Origin: Purshia tridentata
Lineage: Eukaryota > Streptophyta > Magnoliopsida > Rosales > Rosaceae
Reading direction: 5' to 3'
NCBI GenBank assembly: GCA_003254885.1
Contig: QANT01002120.1
Span: 110,496 to 174,495 of the forward strand
Length of the DNA stretch: 64,000 bases
Below the pieces are notes generated by a model. That model had not been told where the DNA came from, made no database searches, and was given only the letters and a program-made list of their open reading frames with translations. The translations under genes were made by a program, and so were the position numbers. Below, in pieces: positions 1-13,177 of the stretch. Numbering within the stretch: the first letter of the stretch is position 1; every line of letters starts with the position of its first letter.

Positions 1-1591
1 AAATGTGAAAATCATGAGATTTATCTAATTTGGGCTATGTCAACGAATTTGTGCTGTTCCGGAATTCACTGTTTGGAAAATCATGGACGGTTTTTCTTTA
101 ATGAATTGTATGTACTTATTCGTAATAGTTATAAAGGAGATTTTTCTTTCATTTCTCTAATTTATTGTAAGTAAGATCCTTCGATCTTTTTGAGAAGACC
201 TTTTGTGGGGAGAGTATTTCACATGATAAGCTGGCCTGTTCAGTTTGGGTCGGACCCAATTTCGACTGTAATCTCAGAAATCTAGCAAGGTTGATCCAAG
301 ATATCGAACATCTAATTGATACAAGTGTTCTACACTCCAATCTGACCTAAATCTGCTTATAATCACTCTTAAATATATCCCTGTAAAAATGGGTGTGGCA
401 AATAAAAAACTTACCGGTTAGTGGCTGGCGGGAAACTGTAATCGGTAATATTAAAATAAAGGGTTAGTCTATATAAACTGATATAATGTCTTAATGAATA
501 TTATTTTTTATAATTTTTAAAATTAACTTAAATTAACTATCTTAATTTTATTAGATAATATGAATTAAAATTTAAAAATGGGATCGTCTATTTTTTGAGC
601 ATTAGTCTTAAAAAAATGAATTTTGAGTACAAAATACAAATAAACAAACAATTATATGGTTTAGTTTAAATTACACTTTAAAATTAGATCTTTTCTTTAA
701 GAGATAGAATTTTAAAATTCATTAAAATCTAAGTGCATCAATTTAAAATTTTAAAAATTTTATTAAAATATAAATATATTTAATCTATCATAGATTTTAA
801 AGAATTTTATTTAAGTGGTGAATTTTAATAAATTTTGCTTACTTTTAATTAGTGTCACGTAATAAAAAAATTAAAAAAATTAAAAGTAAAAATCGGGTGA
901 AATCCAACCACATAAACGTAAAAACATAGAAAAAACAAGAAAACCATATGCCCACCCCACCCCTACGACTCTTTTCATTCTCTCCTCCCTCCCTCCATAA
1001 AATTGATTTGTTTTTCCAAACTTTGAGAGCCATTGCATATTGTTAGAAATCCAGGCTCTAAACTTACAAAAAATAATTTTCTCATAATTCTTGACGACCA
1101 TCATAATGGAGGGAAGAGAGAGATTAAGAGAGGTAGAAAGAAATGGGAGGAGGTTCGGAGGGTGGCTGGAGGGAGGGGAGGGAGGTGGCATGGGTGTAAA
1201 CAAACACAAACTCTTTGACCACAAGGGAAAAAAACACAAAAGAGAAAAAGTTAGCAACTAGCTATTCGTCACAAGGCACTTGGTGGCAGGCCAACAACTG
1301 AAAGCCCACTTAATGCTTACGATTAAATACCTGTATACAGAAATCCCTCACTAGGCAACTCAACATATCTTTGTTATTTGTTTGGCAGTAAATGAATTCA
1401 GAAATTTTGAAACAGTGGTGACGAAAGCTTCTCCACCTGTCATCAATTCAAGACGTCTTTCATGGGGTAATTCTGATGTGCTCAAATACTATTACTCCAC
1501 AATAAAGAATCACATGTTGTACACTGGCTGTAGTTAGCCTCTAACATCTCATTCAGGTCATCAATATTCACTTCAGCAAAATACTCCGAGC
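1..1591. other. Intergenic, downstream of the TraB gene
   Basis: No gene could be supported here. About 440-860 is very AT-rich without a clear repeat. About 940-1200 has strong strand asymmetry: pyrimidine-rich near 950-1000, then purine-rich near 1105-1190. This produces long but meaningless open frames. The last 200-300 bases are probably the 3' UTR of the minus-strand TraB gene, which ends at 1592. Confidence 0.5.
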
Positions 1592-4351
1592 TCACTTCTT
1601 GTATTTAAGATAGATGCCTGATATTATTGCCACCCCGACAACAGCAACACCAACAGATTTAAGAATTTTCGCGGAGGAAATAGCTGGCTTGGGTGAAGGA
1701 ATTCCCATAAGATCATTCACCTACAATACATGGTACAGCATGAAAATTTAGAGAATATTATCCAAAAATAGCCGCACATGTTTTCCATCTAATTTTCATG
1801 TAACATGATAAGAAACCATTAATGGGAAAGCAAATAAATCCAGCACGCAAATCTAAGGAGCTATGATAGGGAAAGGAGCTGAATTGCCTGTGTAAATACT
1901 TCCAACACTAACTTGGGTGTGCAGTCTTGGTTCGAGAGAAAGAACTTACAGTAGAGATAACATCAAAATGTATTAAAAAAAAATTGTTTCACCAACCACA
2001 ACAGGCTGCTTCCAGTGCTTCTTAATTCCTTGGAGGTGCCCCTTTCCCACTACTGCAACTACTGAATTATGCTCACCGGCAATTCTCAGTAATGTGGATG
2101 ACATGTACCTGAATATCCAACAATTTAAAAGACAAACAAAATATGGTAAGTATGCCAAGAATATTTTTTAAATAATATAAAACCAAAAGAATGTCTAAAA
2201 TCACAATAGTTTAACTAGGACAAAAGGTATTTGGATGTGGCATCATCTTTTGATATTAGTATTAATTTGATAGAATGTCTAAAATCAAAAGAATACTTAC
2301 TGATCTCGTTCATGTACAAGTGTTTCCATTAGAGTTGGGAACTCCTTACTCATCTCTTGAATCACAAGAGTCAGCATGTCAACATCATCCATTTCCTTTA
2401 GCTGAAGATAAGCACGATCAAATCAGTAATCACAAGTAACTAATTATTACCAGCATAAAAAGTGGTTTCCTTTTACCAAATCAAGTAGATGTTACCATTT
2501 TATTAAGCTCTTCAGAACTCGGTAAAAAGACTGCTTGAAAAAGAAAGGAATATAGTAGTTTTATCTTATGCCAAAGTGGCATTTTTGCCCACGTCCTTCG
2601 TAAAGTAATCTGTTTCAGTCAATGGCAAAATCATATTAAAAGTAGTCCTTCATTGGAAAAATAAATAAATTAAATTTCTGAAATAAAAGTAGATAAGATT
2701 ATGAAAAGACTATCCTCTAGAAATCATACTGACCCCAAGAAGGCCAAGAAGACAAAGCTATAGCATTTGGCAAGGGTAAAGAAAAGAACAATAAATGCAT
2801 TCAAGCAGAAACATATCCCACATGCATTCCATGGGATTGAAATCTCATCATAATCACCCTTTGGAATTGCAAATGCATAACTATAATTTTCAATGCACAG
2901 GAGAATTTGTTGTATGAGTAATAAATGTTTCTTCAGCAAAAGGGTAGAATGAGGCAAGGTATGATAGGGTAGGCTACAAAAGTTAGATATCAAATATCCA
3001 AAATGTTAAAGCTTAATGCATTATACCTGCACTGGACGATCACCAAGTATAACCCTACCACCATACTTCATTGCTTCTTCATATGCCACACGAAACTCGG
3101 AACCAGGAAAAACCTCAAGCTTACTTGCAACCTAGCAGAAAATCGACATGAAATTACAATGCATGAAAATTACTAACAACATACTAATTATCCTTGTTAT
3201 ATTTGGATCAAAGAGGAAATCTCATTGAGAAATAACTTTGTAAGTAAAGCTATGAAGACGTACCTTGGCAAGGAACCAGCTGTAAATAATCCCAAAGGCA
3301 TTATGATTTTTCTTCCACATTTCTATCATTTCACCTGTTGTTGGTACCTGAAGAACTAAACGTGAGTACCTCTCTATGTGTAGGCATGTAATGTAACACA
3401 TCGAAGTTTTTTCAGTTATCTTGTTTAGCTAGTTCACCAGAAGTGAATTTTCACAATTATCAGTTATTGAAAATTAAGGTAGTCACAGGTCAACCTGAAC
3501 ATAAATTCAGACCTTCAAATTCTGAGGACTAAGTGCAGCCACTCGATTGGAGCATAATTCTAAGAAAACAACCTGCATTCATCATGCATCAAGTATATTA
3601 ATTCCAATATAATTTCATGGCATTATTATTAGAAAAATGCCTAGAAAACAATTAAATTAGCTCAAAAGGGATATGCACCTCTGGTTTCAAATAACTTATA
3701 ACTGCTTCGACTTCTCTGCATGACTCCTACAACCACACACAGAGCAAAGACCACGGCTTTCATTTATAAACAAAAAACATTTGGAATTTTCTCACCAACC
3801 AAACAGAAATTTTCACATTTCACTAGTCTTACCACGGAAACGTGAGCCGTGCCAACCAGGTGCACTTCGCAAACACCGCCCTCAGCAGTCGAATCGCACG
3901 TGAGCACCACCACGCTCCTCGAAAGCTCCTCCGGAAGGACCTTCCTCCGGTCGGAAGCCTCGGCAGCAGCGCTCGTAGATACGGCGTCGTCGTCGTAATC
4001 GTCCTCCCTCGGCACATCCACGCTGATGATGCTCTCGGACAAGCTGTCAACCGGAGGATTGTCGACGTGGACAAAGTCCTCTGCGGCGGGCGGCTCGGGT
4101 ACGGTGGATTGCGGGTCCATTGCTGGCCGTATCGGGTCGTGCTTACGCGGACCGCCGGTGGTGGCACAAACAGCGAATCTGGTATTCCTTAGGGTGGAGA
4201 ATTGCGAAACGGGTAGGAGGGGAACAAAAGTGACGGCGTGTTGGGAAAGACGGAGATTGAGTGTGGTAGTAGTGATGGAGGTGAGGCTAAGGCCGAAGTG
4301 GCGTGACCTGGGCGAGTAGATTGAGCTGAGTAGGCGAGTTGAGCGATTCAT
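1592..4351 (-). CDS. TraB-family protein, probable mitochondrial outer-membrane tether
   Basis: Nine exons on the minus strand: 3833-4351, 3679-3726, 3513-3572, 3264-3347, 3027-3131, 2496-2609, about 2300-2401, 1997-2108 and 1592-1720. All have GT-AG borders and join into about 423 aa. Exon 1 (about 173 aa) has a Ser/Arg-rich start, an acidic linker (DDYDDDA) and the first conserved TraB motif, VGTAHVSV, continued by ES in exon 2. Exons 3-8 carry the GTP-independent TraB core, including FLELCSNR, ILGDRPVQ, TLRRTW and VVAVVGKGH. Exon 9 ends in one hydrophobic segment (VGVAVVGVAIISGIYL) and a basic tail, KYKK, as in a tail-anchored protein. In Arabidopsis the close relatives (At1g05270, At2g32340) are TRB proteins at ER-mitochondria contacts that bind VAP27. 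That role is inferred here by family. The start at 4351 is the first in-frame ATG. The gene is divergent from the CCCH gene. Confidence 0.9.
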
Positions 4352-4596
4352 ATAAGTTAGCCAACACGGTCTCTCAATCTAGGACTGACCGTACTTTACT
4401 GTATACTATTATATATACAGAGGTTAATTCGACACGTGTACGGTGAAAATGGATTAGTATTTATATATAGGGTTTCACTTTCTTTCTCTGTTGCTTGATT
4501 TCTCTGCAATCCCCTGTGAGGAGGGCGAGGACGACCTTAAGCTATCTGCAGTTTGTCAAATTCTTCAACTTCCTATAGTGATTTGTATTTATTACG
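4352..4596. promoter_or_regulatory. Short divergent promoter with a palindromic G-box
   Basis: The TraB start codon (4351, minus) and the CCCH start codon (4597, plus) are only 245 bp apart, so both promoters and both 5' UTRs must share this space. It holds one perfect palindrome, ACACGTGT at 4432-4439 (G-box core CACGTG), and TATA-like strings near 4411-4417 and 4461-4468. A G-box is symmetric and could serve both genes. Use by both is inference. Confidence 0.6.
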
Positions 4597-6638
4597 ATGG
4601 TTGAGCGGAAGCTTTTCAAGACGAAGCTGTGCGTTTTATATCAGAAAGGGAGATGTACGCGCCAGAGTTGTTCTTTTGCACACGGAGAGATGGAGCTCCG
4701 CCGTTTCTCGGGTACGGGCTCGGGCTCGGGCTCCTTTCACGGTATATTTCCTCCTTAGTTCCCAATCCCCATACCCCATTTCATCTTTTGATATGTTTTA
4801 TTATTATGTTTCAGTATTATCTTACAGTTACTCTCACAAGCTTGCTCATCTTATGCTCCTGGGGTTTTTTTTATTGTTTTGTATTCTAGTTTATTTTATT
4901 GAAGAATAATGAGCTTGTAATTGTGTTGGGAATAATCTGCTATCCTGCTGTGAACAAAAAAAACCCTTTCTTTGGTTATAATTAACTGTCGCATTTTGAT
5001 TCAAATTACTGTTTTAGTAATTTTGGCATTTTTCTTTTACTTGACACAACATGTTTCATTTAAAAATTACTCCATAACTAATGAAAATTCTACTTACATG
5101 AATGTTCAAGTTGATGTAATCCTTCCCTTGTCTGAAACTTTGATGCGTCTGCAAGTTGGATGTTATTTTCGTCTGATGGAGCAAATGGGGCCACATATGT
5201 GTAATAAGTTATGTTATATGCTGGAGAAATCGCAGATTTAGTCATCCAGTGGTTAGAGCTGCCATTAAAATCCCTTCTTTGAGAGAAATGTTGCATTGTC
5301 AGCCGTGTTCATGTCTCCATGAAAACTCCAAGTTCATACCTATAACAAGGTTACTATATTGATTCTTCAGGATGGATTGTCTGGGTGGTTTATATTTTAG
5401 CCGATTATGGTATTTCTGTGGGGAACTTTATGATTATAATGCATCTACGATATGCTATGATGGATCAGGATAGGTAGTTCTGGGATATATCTTCTTCTAT
5501 AGCCTTATTACCGGAGACAGGTTTGGTAGATTCCATATTTTCTATTAGCCACTTCTACCGTCTGTGAATTTCAGGAGGATCATGGTACTCACTTCTTTTG
5601 TCTTCTTGAATAACTTTGTCGAGAGATTTCTGGGATGGAGAAGAACGCTATTTTTTGGGGAATTCTTGTCAGAAGAAACTAAATTATTACATGTGCTTCA
5701 GATAATTTAATCCTTTATCTATATATGGATCCTCGGAGAATCTCTTGATCTTTCTGATTGCATCTTATACTTATTGCTCAACAAGATTATGAGGAGGCCA
5801 ATTCTTCTCTATCCAATGCTTCTTTGATATATGAAGGTTATCTCTGTGGTATAAGCTCAAACATGGGTTTACTATCTATGTCTATTTGTTATATGAGAGC
5901 AGTAGTTTCTATGGCCCCTTTGAAACTGGCAAGGATGCAACATTTCTGTTCATTATTATGTTACCCATGTTATTCCATGTGATGGTAAGCTTAGCCTCAT
6001 TGTCACATCATGGGCGCTCTCCTTGTTTCTTCTGAGAGACAAATTAATAATTGTTAGATGTGCTTTGCTGAAAATCTTCTCTACCTCATTGCAGGTAGGC
6101 GGGACTCTGGGGGTGGTGACTTGAGGGATAAGCTTGACAGAAGGCAGTCTCCACAGCAAAGGTTTTCACCGGTGAGAGATGCAAGAGGCCGACATGCACT
6201 TCGTGGTCAGGAAGCATTCTTAAAATCCTTCTGTTGGATTTTTCTCTTCCCCCATATTTTCCTTTCTTTAGTTATGCCTGGCTGCATGTGAGCAGAGTTT
6301 GGGTGTATCATCGTATAAATGATATACATCTCATTTTGATTTATACTATATTATTTCTCACATTTGGTAAAGTTTGATCTGTTGCGGTTAACCATTGAAG
6401 GGCGAGTGGAACTTGGAGTTGGTAATTTAGTAATATTTATACTTCTTTTTCTAAATATTGGCTAATTTTTGCCTTTTTCTTGCCTATATTGTCTTGGTGG
6501 AAATGAAACGGCAGAATATAGTTCCTCCAGGTCCCTTGAGAGAGAAAGGTTAGTTTAATGGATCCATTTTTCAATTTTTTTCTCCATTTTCTTTACTCAC
6601 CCTCTAAGTTAAAGTACCATCCATTTTGCTTTGTGAAT

Positions 6639-6669
<31 letters not shown>

Positions 6670-9214
6670 CTGCATTAGGTAAGAGGATGGTATGACTTCA
6701 TATTACGAGTGGGTGCTATTCAAATGTAGTCCTAGAATTTTTTAGGCTTGAAGGTTGGTGCGTCTAATTTGTAATTGTGTACTGTTATAATTTTTCTTTC
6801 ATGTAATAACTGAATGGAAGATCAGGGGTTATTTATAAGTGATTCAAGTGAATAGCTACACATTGAGCACTTATCCTTCTAATTTTTTAAAACAGTACCA
6901 AAGGTTTTTCTTTCACTTTAATATTTCCTCATTATTTTGTTCACTTATTTTAAGTTGTAAATATTCATTTGGTAACAGCAAACGAAGGAAGAAACAGCAC
7001 TTGGATGGCCAAAGTGATTTTTCTGGAAGTTTGAGAATTTCAAACGAGCCTGAAGGTGAAGCTAAAGAAGGAAATATAAAATTTAATTCAAAAGGTGTTC
7101 TTGAAGACCAGGTCTGAAATTTTGGTCAAAGTTTTCATCATAAGTTCTATAATTTTCGTTGAAACTTCCCTGTTTTGATATTCTTTCTTGGAACAATGTA
7201 CAGTTAAAGCAAGTACAGTCAGAGATTAATATGCTTGATCTCCGCAGATCTCAATTAGGGGTCAGTTCCAATTATTTGAATTTAATTTGCTCATTGGTCA
7301 ACATAATTGTAATTTTGCTAATTAATTTCTGTTTATAGCTGTCAAAATGCCAATCTAATTTACAGGAAAGGTCTCAATGCATTTGTTATTTGCAGGTCTA
7401 CCTGGAAGAGAGGTCTCAAGAAGTGGATAGTCTTACTTCTAAAATTCAGGAGCTTGAAGCTCAGTTATACAAAGAGAAAGAGGAATGTAAGAGGTAATGA
7501 ATATACTATAAGGAATTTGTGTTGTCCGCTACAAGGTAGTGGGTTTAACTCACTGATGCGTGATTGTTCTTTCTTCCTCTTTCTCTGGGATTTCAAAACA
7601 TTCAGGATCTCCTCTAAAGTCAAGAAGTTTTTAAAAGCCCATTCTCGTCATTCAAAGATACAAGATCAACTAAAGAGGCAAGTTTCTCAATAATAAATTT
7701 AAATTTCTCTGGTTACTAATGCATTCAGGCATTTTCGGAGTCTGAGAAGCTCTTGCAATTTGATTAATTTAATTGAAAATCTTTAGGTCACAGGTCCGAC
7801 TTAATAAGTTGGGAGAACAGCTTGGCTTAGATGTTTATGGAGTTGATGCCAATGAAGAGGATTCAAGCATTAATATTGTTAGTGATGGAGAGACTACTGG
7901 TTTTCTAGTCAACCAACATAATGAGCGGCTGAATGATGCTTCTCCAAGCAAGAAAAAGTTGGAAGTTAATAGGGATTCTGCCAAAGAATCAAGACGAGGT
8001 GGTATTAACATTTCCATCTATAGGGTTTTGTGGATTTATGAATTATATAGTTTATTCTTCTCTCAACTTTTTTAAGTTTTATGTTTCTGAAGACTATGAG
8101 GTGCATAGAGTGTTAACTTTTTTTATTCTCTCTTTCAAGATTTCAACCTCCTCAGCGGATTTAGTTTCATTAAAACCCTTTACAGTCTCATCATTTGTGG
8201 AAAGTTTTGTTAATTTTATATGTTGACTATTTTTAGACTTTTGTAGCTCTGTTTTTTTAGGTAAACATGGATTTTGCTAATTTATTGATATTATAGCTTA
8301 TTAATTTTTCTTCTTGCATGGATACCATATTTTGGTTTTTATTATCGATGCTTACATTTTAGTGGTGTGTACCAGCTCCTTTGACAAGAGGACATCTGAC
8401 CACAACAAGCAGACCAAAGAAGCTCTCTCGGTGGAACATACACCCTGCTCAATCAAATTTTGACAAGGAAAATGGAGCAGTGAACAATGGAATTGGGTAT
8501 CCAAGGCTTTTAGCAAAGGAAGGCAAGCATGACAGAAGAAAGACTACTTCCTCTAGCATCCTCTCTGCAGATATGGTGCATCTTTATTACTTTCTCTTAT
8601 GTTAAAATTTGTTGCTTTAATGGCCTCCAAACTAGGTCTTCTTTTATCTTTTTCCTTGCACAAAATTTATGCATGTGCAATTAATGCACTAGTGTTTATT
8701 CATTCTTTCATTGAAATCCTTTGGACAAAAAATTTGCAGTTAAAGAGTTTGGAGTCGGGACCTGTGGTACCCGCAACCAGCATGGCTGCTCATGCAGTTG
8801 ACACAGAAGTTGAAATTGAACTGGATGATAAAATTGAGGTGGTTGAGAATGCTTCTGCAAGAATTGAGGAAGGAGCTGCATATGAGAACATGAGCTTTTC
8901 ATATCCACTTCCTCCACCACCCCCAATTCCACCAAAGAACTATTCACAGGTCAGTACTTTAAGTTGACCATATTGACTAGTAGATTATTTCTGGTTACTT
9001 ATTCTAATTCTTACTCATGCACCTTTTCCCTTTGATTTTTTCGCTTTCTAGTTTCATTGCACTGGATATTATTGATATCAACTACTCAAATATTGTTATG
9101 GTTATATTGCTTTTCTTGTTTTGTCAAATAATTTTTTGGCTTCTCACAGTTTCATTTTGCATGCAGTATGAGGGGGATGATGAGATTATCGATGTTGTGG
9201 ATGGAGTCGAGTAG
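4597..9214 (+). CDS. CCCH zinc-finger protein with central coiled coil
   Basis: Eleven exons: 4597-4741, 6095-6205, 6515-6548, 6979-7111, 7204-7260, 7396-7493, 7606-7677, 7787-7998, 8376-8575, 8740-8949 and 9167-9214. They join without a frame break to 439 aa. Exon 1 encodes a single N-terminal CCCH finger (KLCVLYQKGRC then TRQSCSFAH; spacing C-x7-C-x4-C-x3-H). An Arg/Ser-rich stretch follows, then a Glu/Lys/Gln-rich helical region (about residues 140-250, exons 5-8) that should form a coiled coil. The tail is acidic with a poly-proline patch (exon 10). This layout suggests RNA binding, but the exact role is unknown to me. It resembles Arabidopsis At3g21810, which I recall as lying next to ATXR2, as here. 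Intron 7 uses a GC donor (AG/GCAAGT at 7678). Intron 1 is long (about 1.35 kb). Confidence 0.9.
6642..6669. repeat. (GA)n microsatellite
   Basis: A perfect GA tract of about 14 units lies inside intron 3 of the CCCH gene. It is likely polymorphic in length. Confidence 0.9.
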
Positions 9215-9664
9215 AAAATGGCGCAAGTGGATTTCGTTTTAATAGTTGTCATATTAGCAGTAAGATGATTAATCTCTTTGTTTGGAGATGGTGGAATGAA
9301 AGATGTTTTTGTTTTGTTCAAAGGAAGGAGAGATTGGTGAATTAACGAAATGTAAACAAAATTGGTCAATGTATATTTCCCCTTTTCGTTTTTACATATG
9401 CTGCATGCACTTTCACTTCCAACTCACTCATTCTGAATATCAATATTCATTCTGAATATTCAGGATTGTAATAAGGACCATCTCACTCATTTTATAAAAT
9501 GTGGAAGCAAAATAATGTCATAATAAAAGTTGGGAAAATGAAACGTATACAAGCAATGAACTTTTTGATGATCCATCTAGTAACGTGACCTAGTGCCCTA
9601 TTACAAAGCTTTTACAAGTCCTATCGCCTCATCCAAGTCATTGTGTCAAGGGGCACCTCATTGG
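9215..9664. other. Convergent 3' intergenic region
   Basis: The stop codons of the CCCH gene (+) and ATXR2 (-) are 450 bp apart. The stretch must hold both 3' UTRs and polyadenylation sites. No open frame, repeat or RNA gene was recognised. Confidence 0.6.
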
Positions 9665-12600
9665 TCATGGCTCTTCTTCTAAGCATTTTGGGCACCTGCA
9701 CCTAAAACCGTAATCTGCAAGTAATGCCAGTCTCTCCTCAAAAGGAAGGTCCTCGTCTACATAAGAAATGGTAACCTGAAAATGCATCGACTGTTAAATC
9801 AGTGTTTGATCAAAAGTTTTTTGAATAGGATATTGAGGCCTCATAGTATACTAGACCAAGTCGGGCTTTCATATTGGTACCTCCTCTCCCTTGCAAATAG
9901 GTTTGAGTGAAATTATGGTTGCGTGGCCATCTCTGTCCTGATAATGGAGAATAAGCATGAATCCAGATGCACAAAATTGAGAAAGGGATGCTTTAGAAAG
10001 TTGCAAATGGGCATTCTCTATACATATTGGTTTGTTGATGTTCTCAATCATCACCATGATCCTCGACTATAGATCCTACAAATACAGCTAGAACTTTACA
10101 TACCTCCTCTCTTTTGAATGCTTTCGCATTGGGACTACAAGAATGATTCATACAACTTTGTAAAGGATAGAACGCTGTGCCTAAAACAAAATTGAAAAAT
10201 ATAGTAAGTTAATTTTTCCTTTTCCTGGCCACAATGAGAAAAACAATTCCACATATGTTGACCATGAGATTTATGAAAAGATTTTGTAAGGCAAAAAAAC
10301 TCAGAGGTAGTCCAACATCAAGAAAAACATAAAAAAGACTGCGTGAAAGATTACTAGAAAGTAAATCAATGAACTTTCAAGACATAATGACAAAGAAACT
10401 GCAAGAGAACATCATACCCTGGCAACAAATCGAATAGTCATCACCTAGAGCATCCAAAAATGGTCGTGTAATCTCCTCAGCTTCTTTCTGCCACGAAAAC
10501 CAGGGAAATGCATCAGAACAGTCAACTTGACCAAATGTTGGGAGAAGCGTATGAATTTGAACCTTTTTAGGATAGGGAAGATCATCAATGTACAAAAAAT
10601 AATCTTCCACTGGAGACGCTACAACCAAGTCACTGAAACATAATAAAATGAAAGTAAGAGCTCAATCCTCCTCTTCATGCAAATTATATATGCAATTTGA
10701 CAATGCACATGAATTGCTATAACCATGCCATTGCCAGTATCATTTGGGATGCATGCATACTTTACATAATAAATGGATGAGACAGAAAACGGGAGGAAGC
10801 CTTGACAAAGTGTGACTTACAGATTATTCAACTCAAACATGCCGATTATATGCCCATAAATTTCTAGGGAGAATACTGGGAAAAGTAAAGGAGTTCAAAT
10901 TCGTAAACTGTGAGAAATATTAAGAAGCATGAATTCAAAGAGAAAACATGCATCAAAGTTCTAAACTGGGAAGGATACATGGTTGACATTCCTCATCAAA
11001 GATGGCTGCCTTTAGGAGCTGAAGTGACTGAAAATGACCACACACAAAAAAAAAACGTAAAATTATTTTCAGGAGGCGGTAATTAAATTTAGTGCTCAAA
11101 CTAGACTTTCTAAAATGGCCCAACTAGTGGAGAAAGTAGTACCGTGAATGCCAGGTCTCTTATTTGCATCCTGAATTCAGTTTCATCAGAAGATTCAACA
11201 TCAAATGGCAAAGCAATGCAGTCCCACCACCTAAGTACAACTAAAGCTTGAGAAGAAGAGCAAAAGAACCTTCTTATCTGAGCAACAAAACTTGGTGGAA
11301 ATTTGTCAAAAATTTCAAACCTCAAATTCCTATGTATTGCACACGTTTATTACGTGACTGATGTCAGCCAAATGATTTAGTTTGTACAGTAGAAAACTTC
11401 AAATTCCTATGATCACCAATTTATAACCCTCAAGAGTGATTTATTATCATTTGTACCAATATCATTCCTATGGCGAGCAATTTTTTTTATTTCTATTATT
11501 CAAATGCTCACAAAAGGAGTAGTTAAGATTGATTTCAGACACAATATAGCAAGGCATCAGCATATATAACTACCTTCTCTTCTGTCCCATTGATATTGGC
11601 TTCCATGCTTCTAAGAGTAAAGATAGATAAGGTCTGCCTGAAACATTAGGCGTACTCTCTAGTTCTTCAAAATGAGTCACTTTCATCTTCCTATACTTTA
11701 ATATGGTGGAAGCCACTGCCTGAAAAGAGATTGAGGAACTTGATAATCCAAAATTGGATTTGCATCATATTTCATAACAGGAAACGTATCAGGCATGACT
11801 AGAAAGACATGTAGCGCATAAGGTATTAACCGTATTATGCATCAAACTATGCTTTCATATCATTCAGATAGTACCACAGCATAGTGATGCTTGCTGCTCA
11901 TATACTATCTATTCTTGAGTGAACCATGTCATAAACATATCATAATAAACCAAGACCAAATAGTCTGCAAGTATTAGACACGGAGCCAGCTAAAGTACTT
12001 AAATTGACAAAAGAAATCAGACCCATAAAAGTAAAAGAGTGAAATTAGAGGTGATGTTTATAATAGAATGAACCTTTGCAGCAAGGAGAAAAATATCATT
12101 TGTTTCTGATAAAACAAGAAAAACACAAAACAGGATAGAATTAGAAGAGGGTGGAGCGAAAAATAAAAAATTCAGAAGGTAAAGAAGATATAACCCACAG
12201 ACTCATCCTACCATTGGCATGCTGTATAAAATTTACAAGTGCCTCCCTGGAGACTGATTCTGACCTCTCCCCAGTGCAAAGTAACGAATGAGATAAATCC
12301 CAATCAGACTGTGCACATAGTTTGCTACAAAATATTGGCAACGCTACAAAAAGTTAATTATTTGGTACCACAGTGCAATGAAAGCCAGGTTAACTCAATA
12401 TTGCAAAAAGTACCCACCTGCAGTAATAAGCTTCTCCACAACCACCAGGACACGGAACAGCGGGAGGCAACGAGAAGCTATCTGAGTAAGGCAACTTGAG
12501 TTCACCATTCATTAAAGATTCTGCAAACCCTTTAGGAAAGGGAAGCTTATCTTTATTACTGGAACTGCTAGATCCACATTTTCCCAAGTCTTCCTCATCA

Positions 12601-13177
12601 GATGAGTATTCAGCTTGACAGCAATCTTGACTGGCAGCAACACCCAGTTCTTGCAAATAGAGTCTCCTCCCAATTTGAAGCTCAACAGAGCCAATGAAAC
12701 GGAAACAGAAGCTACACACCAAACAATCAATCTGCAACCAAATTGAAACAACACACTGAAAACCCAAAATCCCAAGAGCAAAAGAAAATGTGTACTATCA
12801 GAGAAAGATGGCATGCAATAGAAGACCTTGTTAGAAGAATGTTGAAGACCCACAAGCATTTGGTCCTTGAGAAGAAGCTCTCCTTCTTTCAAGTCCAAGT
12901 CAGCGTAGACACCTAAAGATCAAAGAGCAGCGAAAAGATAGAATCAGCCCAAACCCAGAACGAGTAATGGGTATTTGAAAAAGAGTGTTACGTGTGTGTT
13001 GTAAGCTTCACCCTTGCCAAGCTCTCCATTTTGTTTGACATTGATGGCGTGGCATTGCCTGGTGGTGGATTTGATAAGCTCGTCGAAGTAGTCTTGGACT
13101 TGGGCAGGTGAAGGATGTTTAAGAAGAGAAGAGATTTCATTGCGCAGCTCTGCATCAATTGGGCAAACGCTCTCCAT
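9665..13177 (-). CDS. ATXR2: ATXR2-like SET-domain histone lysine methyltransferase
   Basis: Fourteen exons: 13012-13177, 12827-12912, 12418-12731, 12212-12324, 12074-12105, 11574-11719, 11143-11230, 10979-11027, 10821-10875, 10563-10632, 10418-10487, 10104-10180, 9881-9937 and 9665-9775. They give 477 aa, close to the remembered length of Arabidopsis ATXR2. Exons 3-4 carry a MYND-like cysteine cluster inside a split SET domain (CLVCSFC, CPGGCGEAYYC, KLCAQSDW, HSLLCTGERSES). Exon 12 has the catalytic SET core motif (QSCMNHSCSPNA). Exon 14 has ISYVDEDLP followed by the post-SET cysteines, CRCPKC. Arabidopsis ATXR2 is reported to promote H3K36me3 at LBD genes during callus formation; the same role here is inference. 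Intron 10 is only 75 bp and open in frame. PEX22 lies about 1 kb downstream on the same strand. Confidence 0.95.

Noticed and set aside
880-1257. 125-aa minus-strand frame
   Set aside because: Low-complexity Pro/Leu/Ser reading of a polypyrimidine stretch. No homology and no splice context.
3842-4192. Plus-strand 116-aa frame over TraB exon 1
   Set aside because: Antisense of a GC-rich exon, no recognisable content.
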